Assembly: GCA_026770585.1 (NCBI GenBank)
Contig: MU646340.1
Location: forward strand, 379,211 to 406,689
DNA: 27,479 nt
Reading direction: 5' to 3'
Origin: Baffinella frigidus
Lineage: Eukaryota; Cryptophyceae; Cryptomonadales; Baffinellaceae
Positions 9,901 to 18,600 of the stretch are shown here, piece after piece. Position numbers and translations under genes: made by a program. Each line of letters starts with the position of its first letter. Within the stretch, counting starts at the first letter, position 1. The notes beneath the pieces were generated by a model. It worked only from the letters and a program-made list of their open reading frames with translations, did no database searches and was not told where the DNA came from.

Positions 9901-11030
9901 ACTGACTCCGCGCGCTGAGGCACATGCGGCGATCGACCTCAGTGGCTCAGTCTGCAGCGGCCAGGTGCTCTTCGCAAGGCGTGCACTTGGTGTACCGAAT
10001 GTAGCGCATAAGTCCCCAGGCACCGTCTGGCGTCACGCTGATAATCCCCGCACCCTCCCCGCTGGCAGGGAAGGCAACGTTGTGCGGAATGACCCGGTGT
10101 ATCCTCCCCCAGCAAACGTCTCTCTGACAACCCCCGCACCTTCCCCGCCGGCAGGCAAGCTGGTCGAGGAGAACAACGTGGTGAAGAACGACCCGGTGTA
10201 TCCCGCGACGCACGACATCGCCAAGAAGTACAGCTACCCGGAATCGTGGGACTGGGAGCGCATCAATGTACGCCCCACCCTTCCCGGAGTGTTGATCTCC
10301 TTGATGTGACAGTCCGCTGCAGCCCTCTATCTCGTTCTCTCTATCTCGTTCTCGCTTTTTTTCTCTCTCTCTCTCCTTCCCTCCCTGCTCACTATCCCTG
10401 TTATGCGCCTGAGCTGTGCGCGATCGTGCTGTCTGCTGAACCAACGCTGCGCTCCCGGGGCCACTGTCAACTTTCTCACAGGATGACTTTTGGGTGGCAG
10501 AAAGACTTCTGGGACCAGTACGAGAAGCACCACGGCCCGATGCCCTACGAGGAGTCCTAGTGCGCCCCCACCCTCAACCCTCAACCCTCAACCCTCAACA
10601 CTCAACACTCAACACTCAACACTCAACACTCAACAATCAACCCTAGGGACCTGGACCCGAAACCGGGGACCACCATATTCCAGTACCGTGCGCTCGTGCG
10701 CTAATCACTGTGAAATCGAAAGAGTGTCCCTGAGGAATCGTTGACGCGCTACACCCTCAAACCTTACAGCACGTCCCGCTAAACTCACAGCAAGCCCCCA
10801 ACCCCCATAACAGCACCTGCACCGACCCCTAAACGCGCAACCCTAAACCCCAACGCTAACCCCCCTCCCCCCCACGGCACAGCCTCTCGCGGTACCTGCA
10901 GCTGGCAGAGCGCAAGAAGCACGCGAAGAAGGTCAAAGAACGCGCGGATCAGATCAAGGCGGATGAGCGACGCAAAATGCCGGCCCCCGAGATTACCACC
11001 CGCGACTTCGGACCGATCCTCGCCGGGTGA
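3900..11030 (+). CDS. Gene A: signal-peptide beta-helix (PbH1/pectin-lyase-like) protein
   Basis: Thirteen exons join in frame to 762 residues: 3900-4330, 4836-4980, 5396-5530, 5921-6368, 6658-6845, 7388-7503, 8349-8529, 8851-9026, 9321-9389, 9773-9852, 10155-10267, 10501-10559, 10883-11030. All junctions are GT-AG with matching phases. The start ATG has G at -3 and +4. Residues about 20-40 form a hydrophobic signal peptide, followed by LRLRGG and a basic stretch. From about residue 240 to 660 the sequence shows right-handed parallel beta-helix rungs: repeated Cys-x-Ile/Val/Phe strands, a W-x-L-x-x-C-x-I motif in exon 5, and tandem D-S-C, E-D-C and R-D-C turns in exons 7-9. Exon 4 ends and exon 5 begins with Gly/Glu-rich linkers. 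The C-terminus is a Lys/Arg/Glu-rich helix. Such folds often bind or cut polysaccharide, or act as scaffolds; I see no catalytic signature, so substrate and activity are unknown. No plastid-type Phe follows the predicted signal peptide, so secretion is more likely than plastid import, but this is weak. Confidence 0.88.
4331..4835 (+). other. Gene A intron 1, with 8-bp direct repeat at its borders
   Basis: Exon 1 ends CGTACGG and the intron starts GTACGCGC. Exon 2 starts with the same GTACGCGC after CAACGCAG. The CCCTAAA array occupies 4528-4803. The 8-bp repeat at donor and acceptor is what insertion with target duplication, or intron birth by tandem duplication, would leave. Confidence 0.8.
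4528..4803 (+). repeat. CCCTAAA-type array in gene A intron 1
   Basis: Canonical CCCTAAA at 4540-4600, drifting to CCCCAAA from 4668 onward. It ends about 30 bp before the exon 2 acceptor. Confidence 0.95.
5048..5081. repeat. Short palindromic element, copy 1
   Basis: GGTTGAC and GTCAACTT flank about 19 bp, including GGGGGTGTAGAC. Related copies are at 5247-5287 and 22790-22830. Confidence 0.6.
5111..5144 (+). pseudogene. Decayed copy of gene A exon 2 end plus donor
   Basis: Thirty of 34 bases match 4951-4984, the last 30 bases of exon 2 and the first four of intron 2. It sits inside intron 2. The donor AAG|GT became AAA|GT. Confidence 0.85.
5247..5287. repeat. Short palindromic element, copy 2
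   Basis: AAAGTTCAC and GTCAACTT bracket a segment containing GGGGTTGT and GCAAAGGAC. It lies in gene A intron 2, about 200 bp after copy 1. Confidence 0.6.
5548..5660. mobile_element. Small MITE-like palindrome in gene A intron 3
   Basis: A perfect 13-bp inverted repeat, TGGGCCCGCCATA at 5573-5585 and its complement at 5637-5649, is extended outward by CTGCCT (5548-5553) and AGGCAG (5655-5660). The interior is AT-richer than the surroundings and has no ORF. No clear target-site duplication is visible. Confidence 0.55.
6378..6653 (+). repeat. CCCTAAA-type array in gene A intron 4
   Basis: Starts nine bases after the donor and reaches the acceptor of exon 5. Canonical CCCTAAA at 6536-6585; degenerate elsewhere. 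Confidence 0.95.
7026..7400 (+). repeat. Imperfect tandem repeats in gene A intron 5, with copies of exon 6 start
   Basis: Two kinds of unit alternate. One is GAGAGGCTGRCCTKA with CTGACTCCCCTGAA (7026-7110 and 7230-7300). The other is GCAAGGTKCTGAGCGTGC (7159-7186 and 7311-7344), which matches the acceptor and first codons of exon 6 at 7383-7402. Confidence 0.75.
7597..7658 (+). repeat. Dispersed repeat related to 16896-16975
   Basis: Contains TACGGTAGG, GGATTATTCACG and TGGGTTGTTCACGAAATCC, closely matching words in gene D intron 3. Confidence 0.6.
7659..7730 (+). pseudogene. 72-bp copy of the 3' part of gene A exon 6 with donor
   Basis: Aligns without gaps to 7432-7503 with about seven mismatches, and keeps the frame and the AG|GT donor. 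Three altered codons change Pro-Tyr to His-His and Tyr to Phe; three changes are silent. No in-phase acceptor is visible close upstream, so it is more likely a decaying partial copy than a second usable exon. Confidence 0.8.
7732..7890 (-). repeat. TTTAGGG-orientation array in gene A intron 6
   Basis: Degenerate GGGTTTAG and GGGCTTAG words on the sense strand, directly after the donor of the exon 6 copy and in the donor half of the intron. Confidence 0.85.
8590..8662 (+). repeat. Short tandem repeat in gene A intron 7
   Basis: Three copies of GCGTGCTACAGTGATSC, the first and third followed by TGAAA. Confidence 0.85.
8757..8848 (+). repeat. CCCTAAA-type array in gene A intron 7
   Basis: Canonical CCCTAAA running to the CAG acceptor of exon 8. 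Confidence 0.95.
9103..9250 (+). repeat. Extra acceptor-like copies in gene A intron 8
   Basis: CGACGCAG|GTGCAC at 9105-9118 and CACCCGCAG|GTGCAAAC near 9233-9247 resemble the chosen acceptor CGCAACAG|GTGCACG at 9320/9321. The first two lead into frames that do not continue the beta-helix pattern and meet stops. Confidence 0.45.
9396..9766 (+). repeat. CCCTAAA-type array with variant sub-arrays, gene A intron 9
   Basis: Canonical CCCTAAA at both ends. Inside are about ten units of CACTAAA (9549-9625) and about five of CCATAAA (9683-9718), each locally uniform. Confidence 0.95.
9942..9966 (+). pseudogene. Copy of gene A exon 10 end plus donor
   Basis: Twenty-four of 25 bases match 9830-9854, the end of exon 10 with its GT donor. 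It lies in intron 10. Confidence 0.85.
10038..10106 (+). pseudogene. Copy of gene A exon 11 acceptor and start
   Basis: Matches 10125-10203: the pyrimidine tract, a GGCAG acceptor, then AACGTTGTGCGGAATGACCC against AACGTGGTGAAGAACGACCC, with an internal deletion of about 16 bp that breaks the frame. Confidence 0.8.
10322..10383 (+). repeat. Pyrimidine (CT)n tract in gene A intron 11
   Basis: CT-rich simple repeat in the middle of the intron, about 120 bp before the acceptor. Confidence 0.85.
10567..10860 (+). repeat. CCCTCAA / CACTCAA / CCCTAAA words in gene A intron 12
   Basis: A uniform CCCTCAA then CACTCAA run at 10572-10644 directly after the donor, and degenerate CCCTAAA words at 10753-10860 before the acceptor. 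Confidence 0.85.
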
Positions 11031-11094
11031 TGGGGGGGCGCTGGGATGGGTTCCGCTCTGTAGCTCTCGGGGTTTCGTGGTTATGTGGGTATCC

Positions 11095-11100
11095 AATAAA
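11095..11100 (+). terminator. Poly(A) signal of gene A
   Basis: AATAAA lies 65 bp after the stop codon of gene A, within a GT-rich context (CCGGTGTGAGG follows). It matches the standard eukaryotic polyadenylation signal. Confidence 0.7.
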
Positions 11101-11119
11101 TTCCGGTGTGAGGTGATGG

Positions 11120-12483
11120 GGTCTCTCTGGGGTCCTGGGCGCTGCGGAACCTACGCCTGGGGTACAGGTGTTACATGTACTTGCGAAAAAGAAGACGCAA
11201 CGCCCTAGCTAGGGTCGTACAGAAGGGCTACTTTTAAGAGCAAGGAGCGACCACCCTATGTACGGCGTGTGTCCGTATTCGCAAGTAACCACTGTAAAGC
11301 GTCTGTGGTGGTCTTCTTTCCATCGGAGTTTCGAGAGCAAGGAAGACTGCAGAACCGGTGCATTATCTTCCAGGGGGTTTCACTTTGGTTTATCAGGAGG
11401 CGCGCCAGGCGCGCTGCCTTGGCCTGACGGCAGTCACCAACACTGCTCTTCCCTCTCCCGTTCGACTTCGGCGCAGAATAAAAAGAGGCCAGCATCTGGC
11501 CTCGGATTTCGGTGAAAATCTGTAAACCCCTTGAACTTTTTTCCTCCCCGCTCGAGAGCGGACAGTTCTATAGAGATATTAACCCCCTGCAGAGAAATGC
11601 GAATGGTGTTGACACAAAGGAACCTTGGAAGCGGGCATCAACCATGATTCTTCTACCATGTGGTACGTGCGAGATTCTCTTAATTGCAGGGGTATCATTG
11701 TACCTTGCTGATAATACACGGGGATTCTAAAGGAATAAAAAATCTGTTTTTCATTATCAAGAAACGCAAAAAAAACGCCAATCCTTTCACCCTTCAAATT
11801 TGAGGAAACGATGAAAAGAACCCGCTCCTATCCTTAATCCTCGGTCCACCGCTTTTGCTGCTCTCGCTGCCACCCCCTTTCCCTTCACGCTAGCCGCCCC
11901 CCCGTCTCCTCAGTCTTAGATCAATTCGCGTGTGTATAGTGCACCGAGCTCGTGCATATGAATTTTTGAATTCTCATCAAAGAGCTTTAGTCAACAGAGC
12001 AGCAAAACATTCCCACACTTACTTTGCCAAATTCAAACATCAGTTGAGTAACTTGCCGAAATCTGACGCCACGGTTTCTTCAAAACGATCCGAAAAGAAA
12101 ATCTCTACAAAGTGAACTATTCAAAAGCGAACGCCCAGCGCGCATTGATTCGCAAATGACAGGTACACGTAAACCTGCAGAACGAAACGTTATTTTTTTT
12201 GACTCACAAAGGTATCTGGACAATGTAAAAACACAAAAGCTCAAACATCGGTCGGTGCATGTTTTCGTAGATAAGTAACAGAGGGTTGACTGGACGTAAA
12301 ATTTCATCAATCCTTTGAAAATAAAATCAGAAAACGGGAGGCCCAAATCCTGTGTGTTTTGTTATGTTCCATTTTTTTGGAGACCAAATACCACTGTAAG
12401 GTACCACGACACAAGGTACACACACAAAATTGGGCTGTGGACATTAATAAATCAAGGACCGTTGACAAACCAACCGCTTTTTA
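11120..12483. other. Intergenic stretch without recognised gene
   Basis: AT content rises clearly here. The ORFs are short, overlap on both strands and show no domain or splice-compatible extension. I see no telomere-type arrays and no RNA gene. A small palindromic GGCGCGCCAGGCGCGC sits at 11400. Confidence 0.6.
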
Positions 12484-12531
12484 GTGGTCCTGAATTTGCA
12501 CTGGCATGTTGTAACGGTTTCCGTTACGCAG
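12484..12531 (+). mobile_element. Truncated copy of the palindromic element at 13865
   Basis: GTGGTCCTGAATTTGCAC, then GGTTTCCGTTACGCAG, matches the first two thirds of the 13865-13926 element in the same orientation. It ends exactly where similarity to gene C exon 1 begins. Confidence 0.65.
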
Positions 12532-12612
12532 TCGACCGGTACGATGTCCATCTTTCTCGACTCCGCCAAAAAGTCTACCAGCTGGTCCAGGTTCAACGCG
12601 CGCGGGATGACT
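12531..12612 (-). pseudogene. Broken copy of gene C exon 1 (EF-hand region)
   Basis: Aligns to 15225-15306. The minus-strand reading keeps the residues from the first EF-hand loop through the MDIVPVD stretch with few changes, but it lacks the first ~20 codons and everything after the VPVD segment. The palindromic element joins directly at its 3' side. Confidence 0.8.
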
Positions 12613-12984
12613 TCTGTGTGGACCACAAAAGAAGTCGTGCGGGAGACCGGGAAAGGAGGAGCGAGGGGAGGGGGGCAACGGCTGGCGAAAATTCGATTTG
12701 ATTCAAATCAGGGCCCAGAAAGCCATCCAGGAATGAACGCTTTCGAACAAAAGGTGGAGGCACAAAAAGAAGAAACTAAGGGGCAAGAGCCTAGTGTGGC
12801 CGACGAGTCGAGGTGAAGGCGACCCATTAGTGTTTAAGCTCGGCAATCTATAAAAACTGACCTGTTTTATGATTTTTGGATTTTTTGACTTGCAAAAAAA
12901 TGGCCAGTGGCAGTTTTTTGTAAAAAACACAAGTGTTTAGCGGGAAATGGTTTGTTTCACTGCACAAGATGCCGGTACATTCTC

Positions 12985-13480
12985 TCCCGAGTAAATCCTG
13001 AGCCCCTCTGAGTCAATCCTGAGTCTTTCTGACTGAATCCCAAGTCTTTTTGGGCGAATCTTGAGTTTTTCTGAGTCAATCCTGAGTTTTTCTGAGTAAA
13101 TCCTGATTTTTTGCGGGTAAACCCTGAGTCTTTCTGGGTTAATCTTTAGTCCTTCTGAGTGCATCTTGAGTCTTTCTAGCTGAATCCCAAGTTTTTGTGG
13201 TTGAATCCTGGGTCTTTTCTTGGTAAATTTTGAGTCATCATGTCTAGACACTGAGTCTTTCTGGGTGAAAGCTGAGTCTTTCTGGATTAAAGCTTGCGTC
13301 ATTCTGCCTGAATCCTCACTCCTTCTGATTGAATCCTGAGTCAGCCTGCCTAAATCCTGAATCTTTCTCCCTGAATCCTGAGTCACCCTGCCTGAACCCT
13401 GAGTCAATTTGACTGAATCCTGAGTCATCCTGACTGAATCATGAGTCCTCCTGACTGAATCATGAGCCCCAACCCCCGTC
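12985..13480 (-). repeat. 21-bp minisatellite, about 23 units
   Basis: Degenerate units built on TGAATCCTGAGTCTTTCTGA. Because 21 is a multiple of three, the minus strand stays open for 163 codons (13428-12937) as a seven-residue repeat rich in Glu/Asp, Arg, Leu and Ser. It occupies the place of the C/D intergenic gap in the duplicated segment. Confidence 0.85.
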
Positions 13481-13635
13481 TAAATCTTGAAACCATCCTG
13501 AGTGGCGACTTCAGTTTTTAACTAAATACTTGTAACTAAAAACTGGTCGTCGGCCACACTACATGCACCAGAGTTTTTAACTAAAAACTGGTAATGACGA
13601 GACTGGTTGATGGGTTCTCGTCGGCAACGTACCAG

Positions 13636-13846
13636 CGACTAGAAACCGGCATCTCGCTTCAGGTCAGCGTCCCTGGAGCGAGAGGAGTGGGGATGGCGGC
13701 GCGGTACCTCTCGTCCGAGGGTGACCCAGACCACGATCCTTCGATCCCGAAATTCAGCCACCTCCACCGCGTCGCCGGTATCGAGGAGGTCGAAGAAAAT
13801 TCGAGGACACCCCGGTGTTCCAGGAGCGTGTCGCGTATCTCAACCG
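13636..13846 (+). pseudogene. Broken copy of gene D leader and exon 1
   Basis: Aligns to 15586-15771 including the ATG at 13693 and the first ~22 codons. An in-frame insertion of about 18 bp (near 13761) and an 11-bp insertion (near 13795) follow; the second shifts the frame. The GAG|GTGAGA donor is lost. Similarity stops at the exon border. Confidence 0.85.
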
Positions 13847-13864
13847 CACACCCATCGCCTTTTT

Positions 13865-13926
13865 TGCGGTCCTTAATTTGTACATGTGATGGTTTCCGTC
13901 ACGCAGTACACAATTTAAGGACCGCA
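13865..13926. mobile_element. 62-bp palindromic element
   Basis: TGCGGTCCTTAATTTGTAC at the left and the complement of TGCGGTCCTTAAATTGTGTA at the right form terminal inverted repeats around GGTTTCCGTCACGCAG. A truncated sister copy is at 12484-12531. With only 62 bp it cannot encode anything; it looks like a MITE relic. Confidence 0.65.
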
Positions 13927-14327
13927 CACCGACCGTGTTTCGCTGACCTTGATCAAGTAAGGCCCGCCACCCACCGTCGTAAAAAAGCCGTACCTTATCT
14001 TCGAGTAACCTAAGCGTGTACTGTGCGAAACACCTCAAGAATGGCTTGTGATAGCCGCCGGAACAGGCAGGCACGCCAACGCCCTGGCACCGCGCACACA
14101 CCGTGTCTTCCGAACAGTGATAGTTCCTGAAAAGAAAAAGTGGATAGCTTAAAAAAAATAGAGTTCACCGAATGAAAGAAGGGAATTTAATTTTACATCG
14201 GGATGGTCAAGCGAGCGCACCCTCCAGTCCAGGCTGGGTCCGGCTCAGGATCTGACAGGATCGGGCTTCCAACTCGCGCATCTCTCCGCACGCGCGCTAG
14301 ATCCACCTAGTTAGTGAGGCGCCTAGA
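13927..14327. other. Intergenic, downstream of gene C
   Basis: No gene recognised. On the minus strand an ATTAAA at 14191-14186 lies about 140 bp after the gene C stop and could serve as a weak poly(A) signal. Confidence 0.4.
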
Positions 14328-15363
14328 CTAGAAGTCGACGTCGAGCTCCTTGTGGACCTTGGACGTGGTCTTGTTGGTCCGAAGCCCCCGGTTCACATAC
14401 TTGTTGATGGTGATGGAGGTGTTGCCGGGCTCGTTCATGCAGAAGTCGAGCGTAAACGCGCCCTGCGCCGCACGCGCTGCGTCAGCCAGCGCCAGCGCCA
14501 GAGGAGGGGGCGCGGGCAGCGTCCGCCAGCAACGGCGTGGTGCAGGTGGGGAATGGTGGGAGGGCAGGAGGATGCGGGATGCGTACCTCTTTCCCCCTCC
14601 ACTTGACTGGCATGTCCACCTGCTGCGGTTTCTTGATGCCGAGGTCGTGAGCGGTGGTTGTGAAACATGGATGCTGCACCTTCGTGTTGGCCACGAACTG
14701 CGTCGCGTCGCCAAACCTGACAGCACCTTCTGAGTCAGCATTCCGAGGACCCGCCGGCCAGGGGTGCAGGGATGCAGGGATGCAGGGATGCATGGTGCTG
14801 AGCAAGACCCCCCCCCCCAACCTCGATGCATTATCTGCGCAGACCTGCTCGGGATGATGTTGGAGTTCCCGAAGGGGTCCTTGTACTCCTCGATAGATTC
14901 CTCCTGTCACATCGTATGGGCGGGCCAGCAGTCAGAATCTCCTCTTCTCCCTGCGCAGCTGAGCGCATGCGTTGCACGAATTATGTGCATGGGCGCAAAC
15001 CGCGGCTCACCTCGGGTCTGTCGGCCTGGCTCCACTGCTTGAATTGTTCGAACCTGTGCAGAGCTCATTGTCAGCGTCACCCCCTCTCCCGCTCAAGCTC
15101 GCATTGCCACCCGCAGCCAGAGAAATATGAGTCAAGGGCGCGGCAGGGGGTGCGCGGTAGCGGGAAGCGCACGTGATCTCCTCGAGGTCGCTCTGCTGCA
15201 GCTGCGCGACAATGTAGGCCTCGTCGACGGGTACGATGTCCATCTTCCGGACTTCCGCCACAAAATCCACGAGCTGGTCCAGGTTCAGCGCGCGCGAGCG
15301 CGACTTGTCAAACACCGTGAACAGTCGCTGCACACACGACCACTCCGCGACGAGGTCTGCCAT
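14328..15363 (-). CDS. Gene C: small protein with two degenerate EF-hands
   Basis: Five minus-strand exons join in frame to 185 residues: 15363-15173, 15053-15011, 14903-14845, 14716-14587, 14462-14328. All introns are GT-AG, 107-128 bp long, with phases 2, 0, 2, 0. The ATG has A at -3 and G at +4. Residues 13-40 and 50-71 fit EF-hand helices around loops at 19-30 (DKSRSRALNLDQ) and about 56-67. The hydrophobic residue at loop position 8 is present in both, but position 12 is Gln in both and the Gly at position 6 is missing, so calcium binding is doubtful. Residues 98-185 form a separate region rich in Asn/Thr/Lys, with a conserved-looking PCFTTTAHDLGIKKPQ segment; I do not recognise it. A flagellar or calmodulin-like adaptor role would be a guess. 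It is divergent from gene D. Confidence 0.88.
14763..14793 (+). repeat. GGATGCA tandem repeat in gene C intron 3
   Basis: Four near-identical 7-bp units. Confidence 0.9.
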
Positions 15364-15648
15364 CGTGAGAGAGCGCGCACGAGCGAGAGAGAAGTGGCGA
15401 GAGCAGTTTCTGTGCCCGCGCCAAGCAACGGCTTCTTCAAACGAGTCCTCCCTGTCTGAAAACGATTGATTTTTGGTGGGAAATGATGATTTCTCCCAGG
15501 ATTTGGTCCGCTTCCAGGATAAAGTCAACCAGGGCTCATCGGTTTTGAAAAGTGGGAAAGGCGCAGGAGGAAGGAACTTCCCTGTGCCGCCTAGAAACCG
15601 GCATCCCTGTTCAGGACGAACAGCGTCCCTGGAGAGAGAGGAGTGGGG
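15364..15648. promoter_or_regulatory. Putative bidirectional promoter of genes C and D
   Basis: The 285 bp between two divergent, strongly supported start codons must hold both 5' UTRs and core promoters unless upstream exons exist. No TATA box is evident. An AT-richer patch lies at 15463-15500. Confidence 0.5.
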
Positions 15649-18600
15649 ATGGCGGCGCGGTATCTCTCTTCGGAGGGCGACCCAGACCACGATCCTTCGA
15701 TCTTGAAATTCAGCCGAATCGAGGAGGTCGAGGACACCCCGGTGTTCCAGGAGCGAGTCGCGTATCTCGAGGTGAGAGCATCAAACCAGGCGGGGGGCAT
15801 GGGCGTCGTTGTGCCACACACGAAATGCGACGGCTGGCGTCTTTTCAGGAGCTCACTTGTTTGACTTCATCCTCCATCTCAGGGGCAAATGAAGCAGAAC
15901 AAGGAGGAGGTGAAAGCGCTGATCGCGTACGCCGGCGCATACTCCCATGCCGGAAACGGTTTGCCCGTTACCTCGACCCCAGCCACACGAGAAACTTCAG
16001 CCCTCTCCAGCTGGTAGTTGGGATTATCCCAACCTGTTGCAAGTGCAGACCGGATATCAACGAGGTCCTGTTCGCTTCACTGCTGAGCAGACTCTTGCCA
16101 AGGTGAGGAGGTTGTGTGTGGACCTTAAGGGGTTTCCCGATTCGTGCATCGGCCCTGAGATGTTCGCTCAACAGGGTCGCACACAGGACTGAAACAGCCT
16201 CATGAAATGTACCGCCAAGTCTTTAGGAGGAAGGAGGGGGTTGGTTTGTGGAGAAAGTGTGGAATCCGCATCCGGCAGTGTGCATTCTTCCGGGCCATCC
16301 TCGTTCGGAAGCCTCTGTTTTGACTGGCACTCAGTAGGCACCACATGGCAGCTGTGCATCCCTGCTGATACACCCAACACGATGGGCTGCAATTCCCTGA
16401 CACAAACAAGGCTGGGGCGCCCCTCCGTACCATCCTGTGGCTGGCAGGGGTACTGCCCTCGCCTCTCTTTGCGCTGCGCCCTCCCTTTCCGCGGCCGTAC
16501 CATGTGTCGAATTGCCGAACGTAACAAATAACCTGTGGTATGAAAAAGCGTACGCTGAGGCCGTGCAGTCTTTCGCGGCGATGTGGGCCTACTGCAGGGT
16601 CCTCGAGGGCTGCGCCTCCTCATGAGCGAGGTACCTGCAGAATAACATGTGGTATGCAACAGAGTACGCGGAGGCGGGCAAGGCATTCGCGGCGAAGGCA
16701 GAGGACTTCGGGAGGGTGATGCCTGCGATGCAGAGCGTGGCGTCGGGGCTCAAGAACCTTCACTCCCTCCTCCAGATGATGACTACCCAGGTCGAACCAC
16801 CCCTCGCTTGATACACATCGGTGTGTGTGCAGTGATTCCTGGTGGCCGAGCCATCAAGAATCGGGTGGGATTACCGCAGATACAACCCGGTGGCCTACCG
16901 TAGGGTCTTGGGTTATCCACTAATGGGTTATTCACGAAACGGGTTATCCACTAATGGGTTATTCACGAAATCCCTTTGTAGCCCGGTGTGTGGGAGCCTT
17001 GCGTCCAACACCACGCAGTTCCCATGCTGAGGAGGAGGGACCCCGAACCCTAAACCCTTACCTACACCCCGAACCCCAAACCCTTACCCCCAACCCTCTT
17101 CGCAGACTCCCGGGACAGGCGATGCAAAACCCTAACCCCGACACTCTTACACCCCAACCCACAACCCCGTACCCCCTGAACCCTCTTCCTATTTGACACA
17201 CACCATCGTGCTGGAGAGCGCTAAACCTGACCCCGACTCGCAAACCTCACCCCCTGAACTCTCAACCCCGAACCCTGAACCCTGAACCCTGAACCTTGAA
17301 CCCTCAGGTGACAAACGACATCGTGAAGCCTCTGGAGGCGGAGCTAGGGGAGATCCGCGGGAACAAGACCCTCAAAGCCTCCATGGACTCGGTAAGCCGG
17401 ACTCGGGCAACGCAATTTCCGCAGAAATCGCGCTGAATCTGACACACTGGCTTCGTGGTATATTTAACTCTCAAATTTGGAGCAGAAGAGACCTCGTCCC
17501 CCACGAAATTGGCGAGAACAAATAGACGGAGACAGAAGTGGGCGCCCCTCTGCCTCTCACACCCTGCGACGCAGCGGGTTTTGGGTTCAGGGTTTAGGTT
17601 TTAGGGTTTAGGTTTTTAGGGTTTGGGTTTAGGGTCTAGGGTTTAGGGTTCAGGGTTCAGGGTTCAGGGTTGAGGGTTTAAGGTTTAGAATGTTCCTCAC
17701 CGACCCCCGATTTGGTTTTGATTAGGTTCCGGAGTTCCCCGACTCATGCGAAACCTCGTTGAGCGAAGGGTAGCTAGCACGCGGCATCGGCTTTTGGGGC
17801 GTCTCTTGGAGGAGCCCTGGGGCATCCTGCAGTGCACTACATCATTCTCATCCCCTTTGAGGATTTTCCCGATGGAATACTTTTTGAGCGCTCATGACAA
17901 ACCTGCGTGTCCTGCAACCCTCAACCCCAACCCCAAACCCCTCGACCCCTCAACCCTAATCGCTACACCCTACAACCTGAACCACATCACCCAACCCCTG
18001 AACCCCTACACCCTGAACCCTACACCCTTCACCCTAAACCCTAAAACCGAAACCCAACACTCTAAACCCTAAACCCTAAACCCTATAGTCTCAACCCCAA
18101 ATCCACAACTCTCAACTCCACACCCTACACCCCAAACCCCAAACCCCAAACCCTCAACCCTCAACCCTCAACCCCAAACCCGACCCCCCAAACCTGGCAG
18201 GCGGCGGACGACTTCTACTCATCGTTGAACAAAAGCCTGACCCTCCGCTCCGACGCCGACCCCCACATCACGGTCTTTACCCTAAACCTTTCCCCCTGAA
18301 CCCTTCTCCCTAAACCCCAACCCTGGATCCTCAACCATGGACCCTGGATACTAAACTCTAATCCCAGATCCACTCTTCTCCGGAACCCTACACTCTGAAG
18401 CACTGTCCTGAAGCAGTCTCCCCCGGACACACTTTCAGCTCCGGGTATTGTAGACGGCGGTATGTACTACCGTTTTGTTCACGACGGTACGCTGTGGCGC
18501 ACCCCACACCCTAAACCCTAAACCCTAACCTCTCAACTCTCACCAAACCCCAAACCTTAACCCCGAGCAGCTAGAGGCGGACCGCGAAGCAATGCGGCGC

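Noticed and set aside
11256-12346. Short ORFs in the AT-rich intergenic stretch
   Set aside because: All under 90 codons, overlapping on both strands, with no domain, splice extension or paralogue in the window.
12984-13480. A CRISPR-like array
   Set aside because: The units are contiguous 21-mers without spacers, in a eukaryotic context; it is a minisatellite.
13754-14101. 115-codon minus-strand ORF
   Set aside because: It crosses the broken gene D copy in antisense and the palindromic element; no independent support.
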